The position numbers and the translations under genes were made by a program. A stretch of DNA of 64,000 bases from Apostichopus japonicus. Its lineage: Eukaryota; Echinodermata; Holothuroidea; Aspidochirotida; Stichopodidae. The notes beneath the pieces were generated by a model. The model was not told the origin of the DNA and made no database searches. It was given only the letters and a program-made list of their open reading frames with translations. Numbering within the stretch: position 1 is the stretch's first letter; every line of letters begins with the position of its first letter. The stretch lies in the NCBI RefSeq assembly GCF_037975245.1, contig NC_092571.1, positions 25,682,564 to 25,746,563 of the forward strand, in the 5' to 3' direction. This document shows positions 1 through 12,239 of the stretch, piece after piece.

Positions 1-1056
1 TTTGGTCGGATGAAAACATTGTAGCTCTAACATGATAGGGGTTGGCAGGCTGCATAAATAAAGTTGATAAGCCTAGCTTTCCAGGGGTCATAGATTACAG
101 CTGGCCACACATTGCCCAATATTAGGATTGACAATTCCCAGTAAACACTGTGACATGCTTTTCAGCTGTGATGTCACTCACTTTTGCTGAGTGTCAAATT
201 GAGTATTTTAATTTAAAGAGCAAAAAGTCTATGGTTTCATAAATTTTACAGTTTCAGGTAATGTTTGCTCTGATCTTGAGCTTGAAAAAGTTGATCTGTT
301 GATGTCCTGAAACAGTCAGGGAATATTTAATCGTCTTACGCACTGCGATTCCTGCTAATGTATTTTTTGTGAATCTTCAAACAGCCTATTTTGATATTGA
401 TCAATTTTTATGATTTTTTATAAATTTATGGGAGTTTAATTATAATTGTTTTAAGATGTGCATGCAGTTGTTAGTTTTCTAGAAGTAATCGCCTTAATCA
501 GAGGGAAAAAAAAACAAAACAACAACAGCAACAAATTGCTGCTTGCTTATAGTATTTTGGATTGTTTAATAGAAGTGCAAATAAAAGTGTTTGTTTATGG
601 GTGTACAAGGTTTTTACAGACCTGCATATTCTAACAATATCTTGTCAGTTGATGGAAATATTACATGTTTATCAATATCTATGAAAGTGAAATTGCTTGA
701 AAAGAAAACACCAACAGAATGAGCTGCTGCAACCTCAGCAGTTCTCTAAACATATTAAGAAGGTTTTCAAGATTAGTTTCAAGAGCCTATTGTTCGTGGA
801 AAATAGTTTTCCTTTTCACAATTAAAATATTGCGCTGTGGAATTTATATGTCGAGCGTGAGGCTAAATGAAGATGTGAAACTACATGAGAAGGGAAATCT
901 AACAGGAGAGCTACTTCCAAACAAAACAGTTAAATCAGGAAATAAAACCACAAATATCAGCAGTTTCATACATCTGACTTTGGGCTTTATAAGCGGATGT
1001 GGAGTGCTGTGGTGGGGTGCTCTTCTAATTGTTTGAATGATGCCTAGATCTATGTA

Positions 1057-1320
1057 AATTAAGTTGATTGTCTATTAAATAAGAACCAATCAAATATCTC
1101 AGAATTGTAGTCTGCATAATGCATAGTACTAGTACAAAAGCAAAAAAAAAATTAAAAATAAATTAGCTTGTTAAAGAAGGCAGTTCTAACATATAAAGTA
1201 CTGTTTTTATGAAAAGCATTTAATGTTGAAAATTAAGTTGATGGTCTATTAAATAAGAACCAGTCAAATATCTCAGAATTGTAGTGTGCATAATGCATAG
1301 TAATGGTACAAAAGCAAAAA
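1057..1320. repeat. Direct repeat pair, about 90 bp each
   Basis: The unit at 1057-1147 recurs at 1231-1320 with about five substitutions. Both begin AATTAAGTTGAT and end in GTACAAAAGCAAAAA. The 83-bp spacer is unrelated, so this is a local duplication or two neighbouring copies of a short element. Confidence 0.8.
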
Positions 1321-1375
1321 GAAAAGGCTATTAAAAGGTTACTTTTAATCTGGTTATTTCACTTGTGTCTTAAGA

Positions 1376-1425
1376 CAAGTGCCACAGAAATTAAGAAAAA
1401 TTTTTCTTAATTTCTGTGGCACTTG
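1376..1425. repeat. Perfect 50-bp palindrome
   Basis: The 25 bases at 1376-1400 are followed with no spacer by their exact reverse complement at 1401-1425. The arms start CAAGTGCCACAGAAATTAAG. A 12-bp palindrome TGTCTTAAGACA overlaps its left edge and a 16-bp palindrome GAATTCTGCAGAATTC follows at 1429-1444. The sequence would extrude a cruciform, or form a hairpin if transcribed. Confidence 0.9.
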
Positions 1426-1623
1426 ATCGAATTCTGCAGAATTCATACAGGTACATACAGACAGTAATAAAACTGTCTAGAAATTGACATTTCTCATTGC
1501 TTTGTGTCACACATGTTACACAAAATTGTCTTCCTTTTTCCTTTATTGTATGACACATTCCAGTGAATTTCAAGATGGCAATTTCCATTTCCTTAAATGA
1601 TGACTAACTTTTCCTCCCCCTAG

Positions 1624-2451
1624 AACAATCGACTTCAACGAGTTCTTACAGTTCATTATTGACAGGCAGGGTACAGCCCGAGATGTACAGGCTGAGATAT
1701 GCCAGGGCTTTAAAATGATGGACTATGGTAAGTTTAGATTCTGAAACTCTTTCCAAAAAGATGGTGATTTGATTTATCTTGTTCTACCCCAAAGCAGAGA
1801 TACATGTTGTTGTTTATTCCAAGGGCATGGAGTCAAACAACTCAAAGTTTTGTGCTAGTTTGGATGGTTTAGAGTTCAAAATGACATTCAGTGCTTATTT
1901 GTGGGCAAAATTCATGCATCGGTGAAAGGGACTGAGGGTGGGAGGGGGGGGGGATGGTATCATAGAAGTGTTAGCTCCTTACACAGGAGTGTTAGCTCAG
2001 TGGTAAACGCTGGTGCCTTTCAATCATAAGGTCCCCGGTTTGAGTCACTACAAGATTAATGTATGTCGTCCAGTTACAGAGTCATTGACAATTGACAATT
2101 CATAATCATGGATGTTAAAAATGAATCTAAGAGACTGATGTCGGTCAGCTTACCGCTTTGATGAGCCAATGAGGCTTCTTCGCGAGTCCCTGCTTGCAGG
2201 AGGATCTAAAATACATACATTTCTGACCAGAAGTACCATTTTGGGTGTAATTACCTGAGACTTGTATCTTATTTACAGATGGCACTGGGAAATTATCCAT
2301 GGAGAACTTGAAGAGGGCTTGTAAAGAGGCCGGCGTCCAGTTCACCGAGACCGAGATCCGAGAAATGTTGGAAGAGGCGGACAAAAACGGGGATGATGCC
2401 GTGGATTTAGAGGAATTTACTGCAGTCATGCTGAAGACTAACTTATTTTGA
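1624..2451 (+). CDS. Centrin-like EF-hand calcium-binding protein, last two coding exons (partial)
   Basis: Two exons join in phase: 1624-1727 (acceptor CCCCTAG, donor GTAAGT) and 2279-2451 (acceptor TTTACAG, stop TGA at 2449-2451). They give 91 residues: the end of EF-hand 2 (TIDFNEFLQFI), EF-hand 3 with loop DYDGTGKLSMEN, and EF-hand 4 with loop DKNGDDAVDLEE. The end, FTAVMLKTNLF, matches the centrin signature in which the chain stops in KKTS-L-F/Y. Loop 3 has Asn at position 12, as in centrins, so it probably binds calcium weakly. Loop 4 has Asp in place of the usual Gly at position 6. Centrins are centriole and basal-body proteins, and this looks like a divergent paralogue. The N-terminal half is not in the window. 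Calmodulin is less likely because of the C-terminal motif. Confidence 0.85.
1985..2225 (+). mobile_element. tRNA-derived SINE in the centrin-like intron
   Basis: A tRNA-like head shows an A box (GTTAGCTCAGTGGTA, 1991-2005) and a B box (GGTTTGAGTCA, about 2038-2048) at tRNA spacing. The tail runs to about 2222. Its last 60 bases (GCCAATGAGGCTTC ... GCAGGAGGATCTAAAATAC) recur in reverse orientation at 25107-25175. That recurrence shows a dispersed family rather than a single tRNA pseudogene. Confidence 0.7.
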
Positions 2452-4798
2452 GTTGTTTGCAGAGCACGTAGTTACTCCCGATCACGTAAGTAGAAAATAT
2501 ATTTTGTGAAGACGATAAAAAGATGAAATGAGAACGACATAGGTGGGATAAAATGCTTATGATTATCATTATATAGTATGTTCCTACTTATTGGAAACTA
2601 TAACCAGCCAGGTGATATGGGCATTTTAAATAGTAGGTTTTATGCCCAATATTATTAAGAAAAAATTAAAACTAGAGAAATGAGAAATTGTGTTTTCTTG
2701 AGATTCTGGATCCTTGGAACCATATGATGCACTGAAATCTCTTTTGTTTTGGTAGAAACACATGAAGAATCTTGATATGGGTATTACATAGGCAAAATTA
2801 TAAAAAATATGTGAACCTTGTTTCATGACTGTATAATTTGAATCATGACTTTCAAGCAGAATTTTAGTGTTGATGTATCATAGTTGAAGAAACGCTTGCT
2901 TGTAAGTTATTGTTTTTGTAGCTACAGTTTAATATTTGTCAAATTATTCATCTTTAAAATATGCTGAAATCTTATGAATGCTCCTTTAAGGCTACATTGA
3001 TGATGAGGGTTAGCGCCCTCAGTGAGGGCCTAAATGTTAATCCATGGTTGTATCATTAGTTGTGTTCAAAGGAGGATTTTAATGTTGATATATCAAAGGC
3101 CAACAACATTTGATTGATAATAATGTTTCTGTAGCATTAATGTAATAATTTCGATATTCTGTATACATACATATTCGTTGCTGATGATGTAGTTGCTCTC
3201 TCAGTGAAGGCCAAAACTATTAATGCCAATCTTTTTTTTTTTTTTGTGCATAAACTGGCCAGGCCTAGAATTTCACAGTCTTAGCCACTTGATAAAAAGT
3301 GTCAGTGCATAAAAGATCTACTGGCTAAAATCAAATATTTCCCTTGAACTAGCAAAAGCAACATTAATTTTGCACTGGCAGAAAAATGCAAGGGCCTCGA
3401 TATTTTATACTTTACCAACAAACAGCAAAATCCACCGTCATTTAGCAAGTTTTAAAGCCAGCCGGCTTATTAAGAACTTTTATAGGCATTTTAAAGTCTA
3501 GCATTTTCTCAAACTGGTTTCAAAAAGTGGAAAGCAAAGTATAACTTCAATGTTGAACATGAAAAGACTGAGTTAATATGAATTGGTAAACTGAGATGTA
3601 TGTAAAGGGTTCTTTCACAATAAATATAGGACAGAAAATGAGATTTAAACAAAATAGAGGTTTCTCACAGTTAGCATTTAACCAAAAAAACCAGGTTAGA
3701 TCTAAGTTTGAAAGCTACTCGCTGTATTCACCCTCGGCAAAACGTGTTTTACAAACTATTGAAGACCTCTGTGCCCTTCGACATTACAACAGTATGAGAG
3801 ACTTGATTAGAACAAAGCAGGTCCAGTCGCCAAATGTGCTGTAATCTGTTACAATCGTGATGCGATATCATATTATTGTACAGCATACAGCCAGCCAATT
3901 AATTATTTGCAATAGTTATAACACAATAGAGCAATGTTGCAAAAATGATGATAAATTCAGGGAGCAGTTTATGGCTTACGCATACTTACATATATTTAGC
4001 ACCATGAATTCTCTTCTTCTTTGTTTTGATTGCATGCTATATATGTTTGCAATTGTGTACCAATTTCACATGTTTGTTCAGAGCATCTGTCTATCTAACA
4101 GATATAGCTATTTCTTCTCAAAGGTCGAACATGATTTATTCATAATGCAAAAATCAAACTAGCTTTACAGTTTGAAGTATCTTACAAATTGCAGCAAAAT
4201 GGACATGCTAGTAAAGTAGCCTAATTAACTAAAACATTTAAGATGACATTCTTACCTGTACTTGTGGTAACAACTGGCTACCCTTCCTGTAAAATCAAGA
4301 CTTTTCAGTAACACCACGGATAGTAAAACAACAATATGTGTGTCTTTTAGAGTTCTTAAATGTTGACATCAGGGAAATTTGATAATGGTACATAAGGCAG
4401 CAAAACACATAAACATGATATGTGTCTCTGGTTTTGTATGTAACAAAGCTTTCCCATATGTGCTGGTATGCAGTATAGAATATAAACCCCATTTTATGTT
4501 GTTCTTCTGTTCTTTATGAGTAGTAAACAAAAGTATCGGATATACTAAACACTGACATGAGACTCTGATACAGTAAATCATGCAATATGGACATTAGAGA
4601 TAGTGTCGTCCTTCACTTCTGACCTCACTATTCAAGAATACTCTTGTTTGGCATGTAGTCCCTTTGCTATTAAAATATGATAGAAAGGCAAAAATTATGG
4701 TCAAATATGCCCAATATTCTACTTTACTTATGACAAGTCGATAGGACCCAAGGGCAGCTGAGTTTAATACCTGCAGTTTCACTGTTATTTATTGCTTT
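2452..4798. other. Intergenic or 3' UTR, no gene recognised
   Basis: Probable 3' flank of the centrin-like gene. Two degenerate copies of a roughly 180-bp sequence occur at about 2855-3045 and 3060-3230, sharing a 'TTGATG...CTCAGTGA(A/G)GGCC' core. The open frames at 3596-4162 are short, AT-rich and featureless. I see no splice-supported exon. Confidence 0.45.
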
Positions 4799-4799
4799 C

Positions 4800-5225
4800 A
4801 GGACTCACCCTTGAGGTCTATTGAAAAGCCAGCAGGACCCATTCCTGCTTCTAACCACCTCCAAGACCCACTCCATCCTTGGTATTCACTGGCTGCAGAT
4901 CTCCATCCTTGAGGCCTACTGACTCAGCAGGGCCCATCCTCGGTGCTACTGGACTCCACTGCTGTGACCCACTCTGCAGGACCCATCCTTGGCGCCCACT
5001 ACATTCTGGACCCCATGTTTGAGGTCCAACTGACTCGATCAGCAGGCCCCATTTTTGGTGCACAATGCTACGTGTCCCCACTGTTGTGACCCTCTCTGCA
5101 GGACCCATCCTTTGGGCCCATTGACAGCAGGCTATACTGTTGGTGTCCACTGACTGCAGGACCCACCCTTAGAGTGGCAACATGACCACTGATTGCTGGA
5201 CCTAACCTAGAGTGCTAACTGCCTT
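4800..5225. repeat. Degenerate minisatellite (GCAGGACCCATCCTTGG core)
   Basis: About ten imperfect copies of a roughly 40-bp unit built on GCAGGACCCATCCTTGGNGCCCACTG, with conversions such as CAGCAGGCCCCATTTTTGG. It is much more GC-rich than its surroundings. The minus strand is open for 99 codons (4851-5150) only because of the repeat. No known domain results. Confidence 0.7.
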
Positions 5226-6179
5226 TAGGTCATATTATCCCTGATCAGAGATAAATTTACCTGGTATCTAATAGCAAAATGCCACGCAAAATGGGAAAGT
5301 TGCTAAAAATATTTTGTACACAAGAACCATGTTATTTTTAAGAGACAAAATACAGAGCCACCCAAACAGCTGTAGGCATTAAAATTTGGGCACTAAATTA
5401 TTCCTCTTTGGTGCCCACTGGTTGTCTACGCTCTGTTCGTAAATATGTTAATATGTAATGGCACCGAGTTTAGCACCCAACTGAAATATATGTCATCTTA
5501 GTCAAAAAGGTGATGCAATTGTGTTAAATTTTGTGCAAAAGATACTGTTTGCAATATATTTTATAGACCAAGAAAAATATTTATGAAATAAGCAATCGGT
5601 TTTGGTAAATTTCAAGATTTGCAGCTGCGAAATGAAGTTCCATCGATTTTTTCACCTCCAAAGTAGTTGTATAACACTTAATGTGAAATTTTGATTGTAA
5701 ATATTTTTTCCCACCTATTTCACAATAGCCTATTTGTGATAATTTGTTTCTCATGTAAATGTAAGCATCCATTGAACTTGTCACAAACAAAGGACTGTAA
5801 CAACACGAACAAAGTCCAATGTCTTCCTTCGCCACAAAATATCCGTTTTCTGTTTCTATATCAATTCAGAAAACGTGTACCAAAATCTTGCTTTGTATAA
5901 CAGTGCAAAATTATCAACGAGTCTGACATGCATTATTTATTATGGTTTTCTAACCTAGTTTGCATATTTATTTTTCATTTCATTTTCTCTTTTGCCATAT
6001 TTTGCTCAGCATTTCTGAATTTTTGGGCAAAAAATGTAATTACATAGGACATTATCATATGCAAACGAATGAAAGTATTTAAACCTTTCTGCTGAAGAAG
6101 GTTGGGATATTTCTTTGATACCATATGAACTACTAACATCCAGTCACAATCAAGTTCATTTTGTAAAAATATTACTCTT
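5226..6179. other. AT-rich intergenic DNA
   Basis: I see no gene, RNA or clear repeat. Short open frames on both strands overlap each other and lack splice or domain support. Confidence 0.4.
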
Positions 6180-6925
6180 AAATTATCTTTTGAACTTTCC
6201 GTATTGAAATATTGCATATATATCTTCTATATATATCTATTCTAAGCGTAAACAATGTATGGGTTATGAAGTTTGGTAGCCATTACAATCTGTTGTGATT
6301 TGTTTTGTAAAGTACTTATATATTATCTTTTGAACTTTTCATATTGAAATATTGCATATATCTATTCTATACATAACAATGTATGGGTTATGAAGTTTGG
6401 TAGCCATTACAATCTGTTGTGATTTGTTTTGTAAAGTACTTATATATTATCTTTTGAACTTTTCATATTAAAATATTGCATATATCTAATTCTATACATA
6501 ACAATGTATGGGTTATGAAGTTTGGTAGCCATTGCAATCTGTTGTGATTTGTTTTGTAAAGTACTTATATATTATCTTTTGAACTTTTCATATTGAAATA
6601 TTGCATATATATCTATTCTATGCGTAACAATGTATGGGTTATGAAGTTTGGTAGCCATTACAATCTGTTGTGATTTGTTTTGTAAAGTACTTATATATTA
6701 TCTTTTGAACTTTTCATATTAAAATATTGCATATATCTAATTCTATACATAACAATGTATGGGTTATGAAGTTTGGTAGCCATTACAATCTGTTGTGATT
6801 TGTTTTGTAAAGTACTTATATATTATCTTTTGAACTTTTCATATTAAAATATTGCATATATCTAATTCTATACATAACAATGTATGGGTTATGAAGTTTG
6901 GTAGCCATTGCAAATCTGTTGTGAC
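6180..6925. repeat. Tandem array of six 125-bp units
   Basis: The marker AACAATGTATGGGTTATGAA starts at 6250, 6375, 6500, 6626, 6751 and 6876, giving periods of 124-126 bp. Copies differ at few positions. Variants such as TCTATTC versus TCTAATTC alternate, suggesting duplication of higher-order blocks. The unit is AT-rich and has no open frame. Confidence 0.95.
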
Positions 6926-9900
6926 ATGGAAAAAGAAAACAAAACAATTGTGAACCCCAAAAAATTTGAAACACTTTCACATATTTATCTTACTTCAGTT
7001 ACTGTTTATTTTGTTTATCATAACAAACATTAAATCAAGGTTACAATACAAAACAAGTAGGTCGCTGCAAATGTTTTTACAACAAATAATAATTTTCAAA
7101 CCTTAGTGGCACTTTTAGTGACTTCCAGACATAGAAATGTACATACAGACAAAACAACACCCCCCCTCCCCTAAAAGGTACAAGAAAAAATAAAAGTATG
7201 ATACATGTATGACTGTACAGCAAAATTTTTATCAAAACAACAAGATAAAAAAGAAAAGTTCTGCAGAAAATAGTCAAGACGAGCTGCAGATTTTAATTGG
7301 ACATGGGAAAGCAAATGCCTTTAGGCACAGCCATATAATTTGAATCGGTGGTTGGGGTAAAGGAGAGCATTGGACATGGGGTAAAGGGAGATGGGCTATG
7401 GGTGAGAGATGGCACGTGCTCAGAGGCCGTTTCTTAGTTTTGTCAATTAAATGAAAAAATTGTAAAGAAACTCCATACGAATAACTATGCCCTAACCCTT
7501 TTATGATGATATGTTACATTTGGCATAATGCTACTTTAGAAAATGGTTACCACTGATTAGGATATGTTTGACAGACACTTCTTGCAAGTAATTTTGTCAA
7601 CTTAAAAGATGGACCGTTTTGGGACCAAATGCTAGAGTTATATTAAAATTGTTTGTAAATTAATTACCATAACAGAAATACTAGTTCACATAAAAAAAAA
7701 ATTAAAAAATGCTGAGGGTTAATATCTAAATATGTTAATGTCAGGATATGGATGAGAAGGTCTAACCCCCCCCCCCAAAAAAAAAAAAACCCGGTTCATT
7801 AAGGTTCAGTCAAGGTTGCCCTATTTTGGATCTTTTTAAGCATATTTGAGATATTTTTACTTTTGTCCTTGATTTACAACACTCGTCCTGTGAGGCTAAT
7901 GTCGGTGTGCACAATTTTTCTATAGCATGCTGACCACATTTTGGATAATGCATCCACTTACTCCAGTGCAATTAAGAATGCCATCCTAACCTTTGCCTTT
8001 GGTCATTCCTGATAAGGTTAACTGCAATATAATATAATGACCTACTATGCTAGTTATAGTACAATTGATAGTTATGAGAGAGACTGATTTGCTTAATCTT
8101 ATGAAACCAAAATGTACTTTTTTTTTTATATTGACAAATAGAAAGACGAGAGAAATATGATAATAATGTACAAAAAATGAAAAAAAGAAAAGAAAAGCCT
8201 TTGATTTGATTATTTATTAAGAGCTTATGATAATAACCAAGCCTGTAAGGCAGTACTACTAATACAATGCTCAACGGTTTAAACAAGTGCATGTAGAATA
8301 CGAAACCGAACAGCTTGTCCTTTTTCCACTCCACATCAATTGACAATCCAATTCAGGTTTAGCTCACTTTATTAGATTCCATTCTAGAGTGATATATGGT
8401 TCATCGTGATCCTGCCATTTTCCACCTTCCTTTAACCCACGACTAGTTTCTTTATAATCCTCGCTCTTGTGACTAATTTCTTAGCTGTACAGTATCACTG
8501 CTCCACCCAACCCCCCCCCCTCCCCCTCCAGTTCAGCCACAACCCACTACCTTAATCCCAATTTGTGAAAACTCTGGTCCTCTACCCACAACGGGCTACC
8601 CAATCTCCCGACCAAATCCCTCCGTTTTAATCCCTCAGATTTTGTTAATTGGACTAAACGAACCACCGCCTCCTGAAAAATTCTTATTTGGTTGCTGAAG
8701 TCCCTGTACATGGTCAACAATATCCTCCCTCTACCAACGTCCGGTTACTATTATGTCACATGCAACTTGTTTCCAGTATAGCCTGTACAACCTTGTCCCA
8801 TTTCAAACTGCAAGGTATGAATATGTCTTCCAAAAAGAATAATTTGCAGAAAGAAACAATAGAAACTATACAAAACGGTGCAAAATCTACAAAAAAGAGT
8901 AGTTATGAAAAGAAACGAAAACTTTGCATCCTTGAGAAACCTTAACCACGACTGATCACATGCCCCTTTCACCTTTGACCCAAAACGTCAATACCTGCAA
9001 TGAAACCAGAAAGAGAAAAGAAAGATATGAAGAGAACAGAGGGAAATGGAAATATCGTAAATTAAAATATTGAAATTAAATGGGTCATCGGTTATTGACC
9101 CAAACGTTTAGCACCAAAATATGCTAGATAGTCAAAATAATGGTCACTTCTTCATGCTTCAACTTTCAAGTACACATTTGTGGTATTAAGCAAGACTTGG
9201 GGACTTGAGTCACTTAAAGTTTCAAGCAAAGTGACTTAAAGAAGATTGCGGAAGTATTTGCCAATAGAAATAAGACAGTGGCTCCAGTCAGCGATTCGAC
9301 TTGAGTCTGGGAAAATCAGGCCGACTCCAATGACTCCACTGAACTGTAAATATGAAGGGAATCTGCACTGGTCACACAGGCATTTGGGCAATGCCTGGTG
9401 GGCCGGTGGGCTGGGCAGCCTGGTAAAAATTACAGCCCATTTTCACAGTAGTTAATAAAATGTGTAGAAATATATTTTTAACTGTGGGAATCAGCTCATG
9501 AAATCACCATGTTAAATAGTCTTTTAGTTCCTAACAAAAGAACGTGCTATTGGCAACCCGTCCGTGCTAATGGATTTTGTTCAGGTTTTCTTCCATTTTT
9601 TTCCAAGTTTGTTGTCACATAATGCTTAAAAAACTAAATAAAATCAAGTCTAAAACATATATTTTTGTTAACGTTTTTAACTTTTCTCAGTTTAATCAAG
9701 TGTTGCTTCTGGAAAATTATTTTGGGGTCTTTTTAAAGGATTATTGTAACCTACAAAATTGAGAAATATAGCACCATTTTGCATCTAGGCATTTCTTAAC
9801 TTCAAAAAAATCTCAATGGGGAGGGGGACACCCTCTCCCCTTAGACCCCTGCCCCAGGATGGCGATCACTATGTAAGAAACTTATCAATGAATAATGGGC

Positions 9901-11965
9901 CGGTCTAGGTGAAGAATGCCCGTGCCGGTTTTAAGACCCAGTCAGCCGCCTCTGTCTGTGTCCAACATTTAGCTATAGCCATGAGATATTTGTCCTCTCT
10001 GAGATCTACAATTCTCTAAATTATATGAACACACTTGAATGCCTAGAAATATTCTGGAAAGTAATAACTACAACAAATGGAAACCAAAACAATTTCAACC
10101 AATTGTTCAGCTGATGCTAAAATTTGGGACAAAGACTGTTAACCTTTTAACTAGGCATTTACAGTAGTTTCAGGCAAATATCAGAGTGATAGATCAAACT
10201 GAAAAAGAAAAATAATGTTACCATTCATATGGGATCGATTGCTCACAAAATCATATTAATAGCCAGTTGACGAGCAACGCATGCGGATAATAACCCGTAT
10301 TGACGTTACCAGACAATTTTTCCATTTTTATGCTTGCTACATTATAAAGAAGTTGCTGTTGAATGGCATACAAACCCTTTACAATACATCCTCAATGGGT
10401 TCAAATACCTGGAAAAGCTATGGGGTATCAAATAACATCAGGTGACAGTCTTCCATTGTTTAAGGGGGAAATATGGTAGCTGGGCATATTTTTATCCAAG
10501 GGCTTTTGAGTAATCAAGAACTTAGGGAGAAGATAGAAACAAAAACTTGTACATCTAATGAAACCAGAGCAATGAATTGCTTCCTTCCAGTGGTTAGAAG
10601 GGCATTAAATGGTTCCCTGGAAACTCAAAGAGGTCATTTAAGAGCCAAGCATTACTTGGCTACATGTACAACAGGTTTGGACTTGGAACCATCATCAGTT
10701 CTCCATTCAGTAGGGTACGAATACAAAGTCGTTTCGCAGGCCTAGAAGTTCTCGATTTTAGATGATTACGAAAAAAAAACTCTTACCGCCGAATGGCTAA
10801 AATCAAGTTCCTATAATGACATTTTGCCTGAATTATAGCACACATCAACTTCTACTGTACAGGTTTAAGGGATCTGACCTTGCAAGATAATATTTGCTGA
10901 AAACAGTGCAGTGGTATGCGGCTTACAAAAGGTAGAGATATCACTTCCTGGTTCACGATTGCTAATCGACTTTAATGTTATTGTTCTTCTGTACCAGTAA
11001 TAAAATGGAAGGACCTTTCTTCCTCAAATAGCAAATGGCAAATTCACTAAGATTTTGTCAAAACCAGACTGAATTAAGAGGCCTGCTGTTGTAATTATGC
11101 ATTTATGGAATGTTTTGTCAAATTCTAGGGACCGATAAGGCTTGTTCGAGTGACTAAACAGAAACTATTCATTCATACATATCTATCACTTGTAAATGAG
11201 AGGGGATTAGTGGGGGGGGGGTAGGTCAGGGGTGGGAGATGCAGACAATTGCAAAAGGGAGGGTAAACTTACACTTTGCATAATGGAAACCAACAAACTT
11301 GCAAATGGTTTGTTCCAAATGGCTTGAAAGAATCTTTCGTAAGTGCTTTCGATGAATGTATGAATCGTGCAACTCGGGACAAAATACACCTTTATCAATT
11401 TAAAATTTCTTCCTGGTTAAATTTTTACTCAAAATAGCAATAAAAGCACACAAAGACAAACAAAAATAGGGACAATTTTTTTTACCTTATTTTTCATCTA
11501 ATTATTCTCCACAAAGAAGGACAAAATATTGGGATGAAAATGTGAAAAAAGTAACAAAAATGAATATGTAGAAATGTCTGAGTAAACAGAAATTTTATAG
11601 GGAAGTATAATATGGGGGATAAATTTCATACTTGATAACAATCATAAATAAGAATCATGCAAAATACACCAAAGAAAATTTATGTGTTGGTTTTTTTCCA
11701 CCTGCCTTCTTCAATTTTTCAGGTTGAATTAATTGCACCAAGAGAAAAGAAAAGAAAAATTGAACAAATAAAAAAATATTTATAGCTACTGTCACCCATG
11801 AAAGACTTATACCAATCTGAAAATTGTTTTAAAGACAAGCTTAAAACTATTGGCTTTAACAAGATTCAATCCTGTTACATTGACTCCGAATCTAAACATA
11901 AAAGTGTTTGCTCTATCACTGATTAAATTCATCATTTTTCAATTTTTTTTTAATCCATGATCTTA
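6926..11965. other. Intergenic, no gene recognised
   Basis: AT-rich DNA with poly-C/poly-A tracts (7767-7790, 8511-8530). It holds one copy of a GGGGAGGGGGACACCC element (about 9760-9865, listed separately). No open frame here has a domain, plausible start or splice context. Confidence 0.4.
9760..9865 (+). repeat. Dispersed repeat with G-rich/C-rich hairpin, copy 1
   Basis: Reads ACCATTTTGCATCTAGGCAT, then a run of A, then GGGGAGGGGGACACC and CTCTCCCCTTAGACCCCT. Related copies in the same orientation lie at 28310-28420 and 53900-54010. The G-rich and C-rich halves can pair. Such blocks are common in invertebrate non-autonomous transposons. Confidence 0.6.
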
Positions 11966-11971
11966 GAAAAC

Positions 11972-12233
11972 CTTAATGTTTAGGAAGCACTGAGTACAGA
12001 ATATAGAAAGTCACAGTACTCTAACAGGGAAAGTACTTGAATGTTTAGGAACCACTGAGTACAGAATATACAAAGTAATAGTACTTTAACAGGGAAAGTA
12101 CTTGAATGTTTAGGAACCACTGAGTACAGAATATACAAAGTAATAGTACTTTAACAGGGAAAGTACTTGAATGTTTAGGAACCACTGAGTACAGAATATA
12201 CAAAGTAATAGTACTATCACAGGGAAAGCACTG
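11972..12233. repeat. Tandem array of four 65-bp units
   Basis: TGTTTAGGAA(C/G)CACTGAGTAC starts at 11977, 12042, 12107 and 12172, an exact 65-bp period. Units 2-4 are nearly identical; unit 1 and the end of unit 4 are diverged, as expected at array edges. Confidence 0.95.
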
Positions 12234-12239
12234 AAAATT

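Larger units (their letters stand above)
1..1623. other. Non-coding, probable intron 5' of the centrin-like exons
   Basis: I see no supportable exon here. The stretch is AT-rich. It contains a 90-bp direct repeat (1057-1147 and 1231-1320) and a cluster of palindromes (1362-1444), both listed separately. A 105-codon open frame at 719-1036 has no recognisable domain. The upstream exons of the centrin-like gene probably lie outside the window. Confidence 0.5.

Noticed and set aside
8688-8972. Overlapping frames on both strands
   Set aside because: Short, unsupported and mutually overlapping; they look like chance open sequence.
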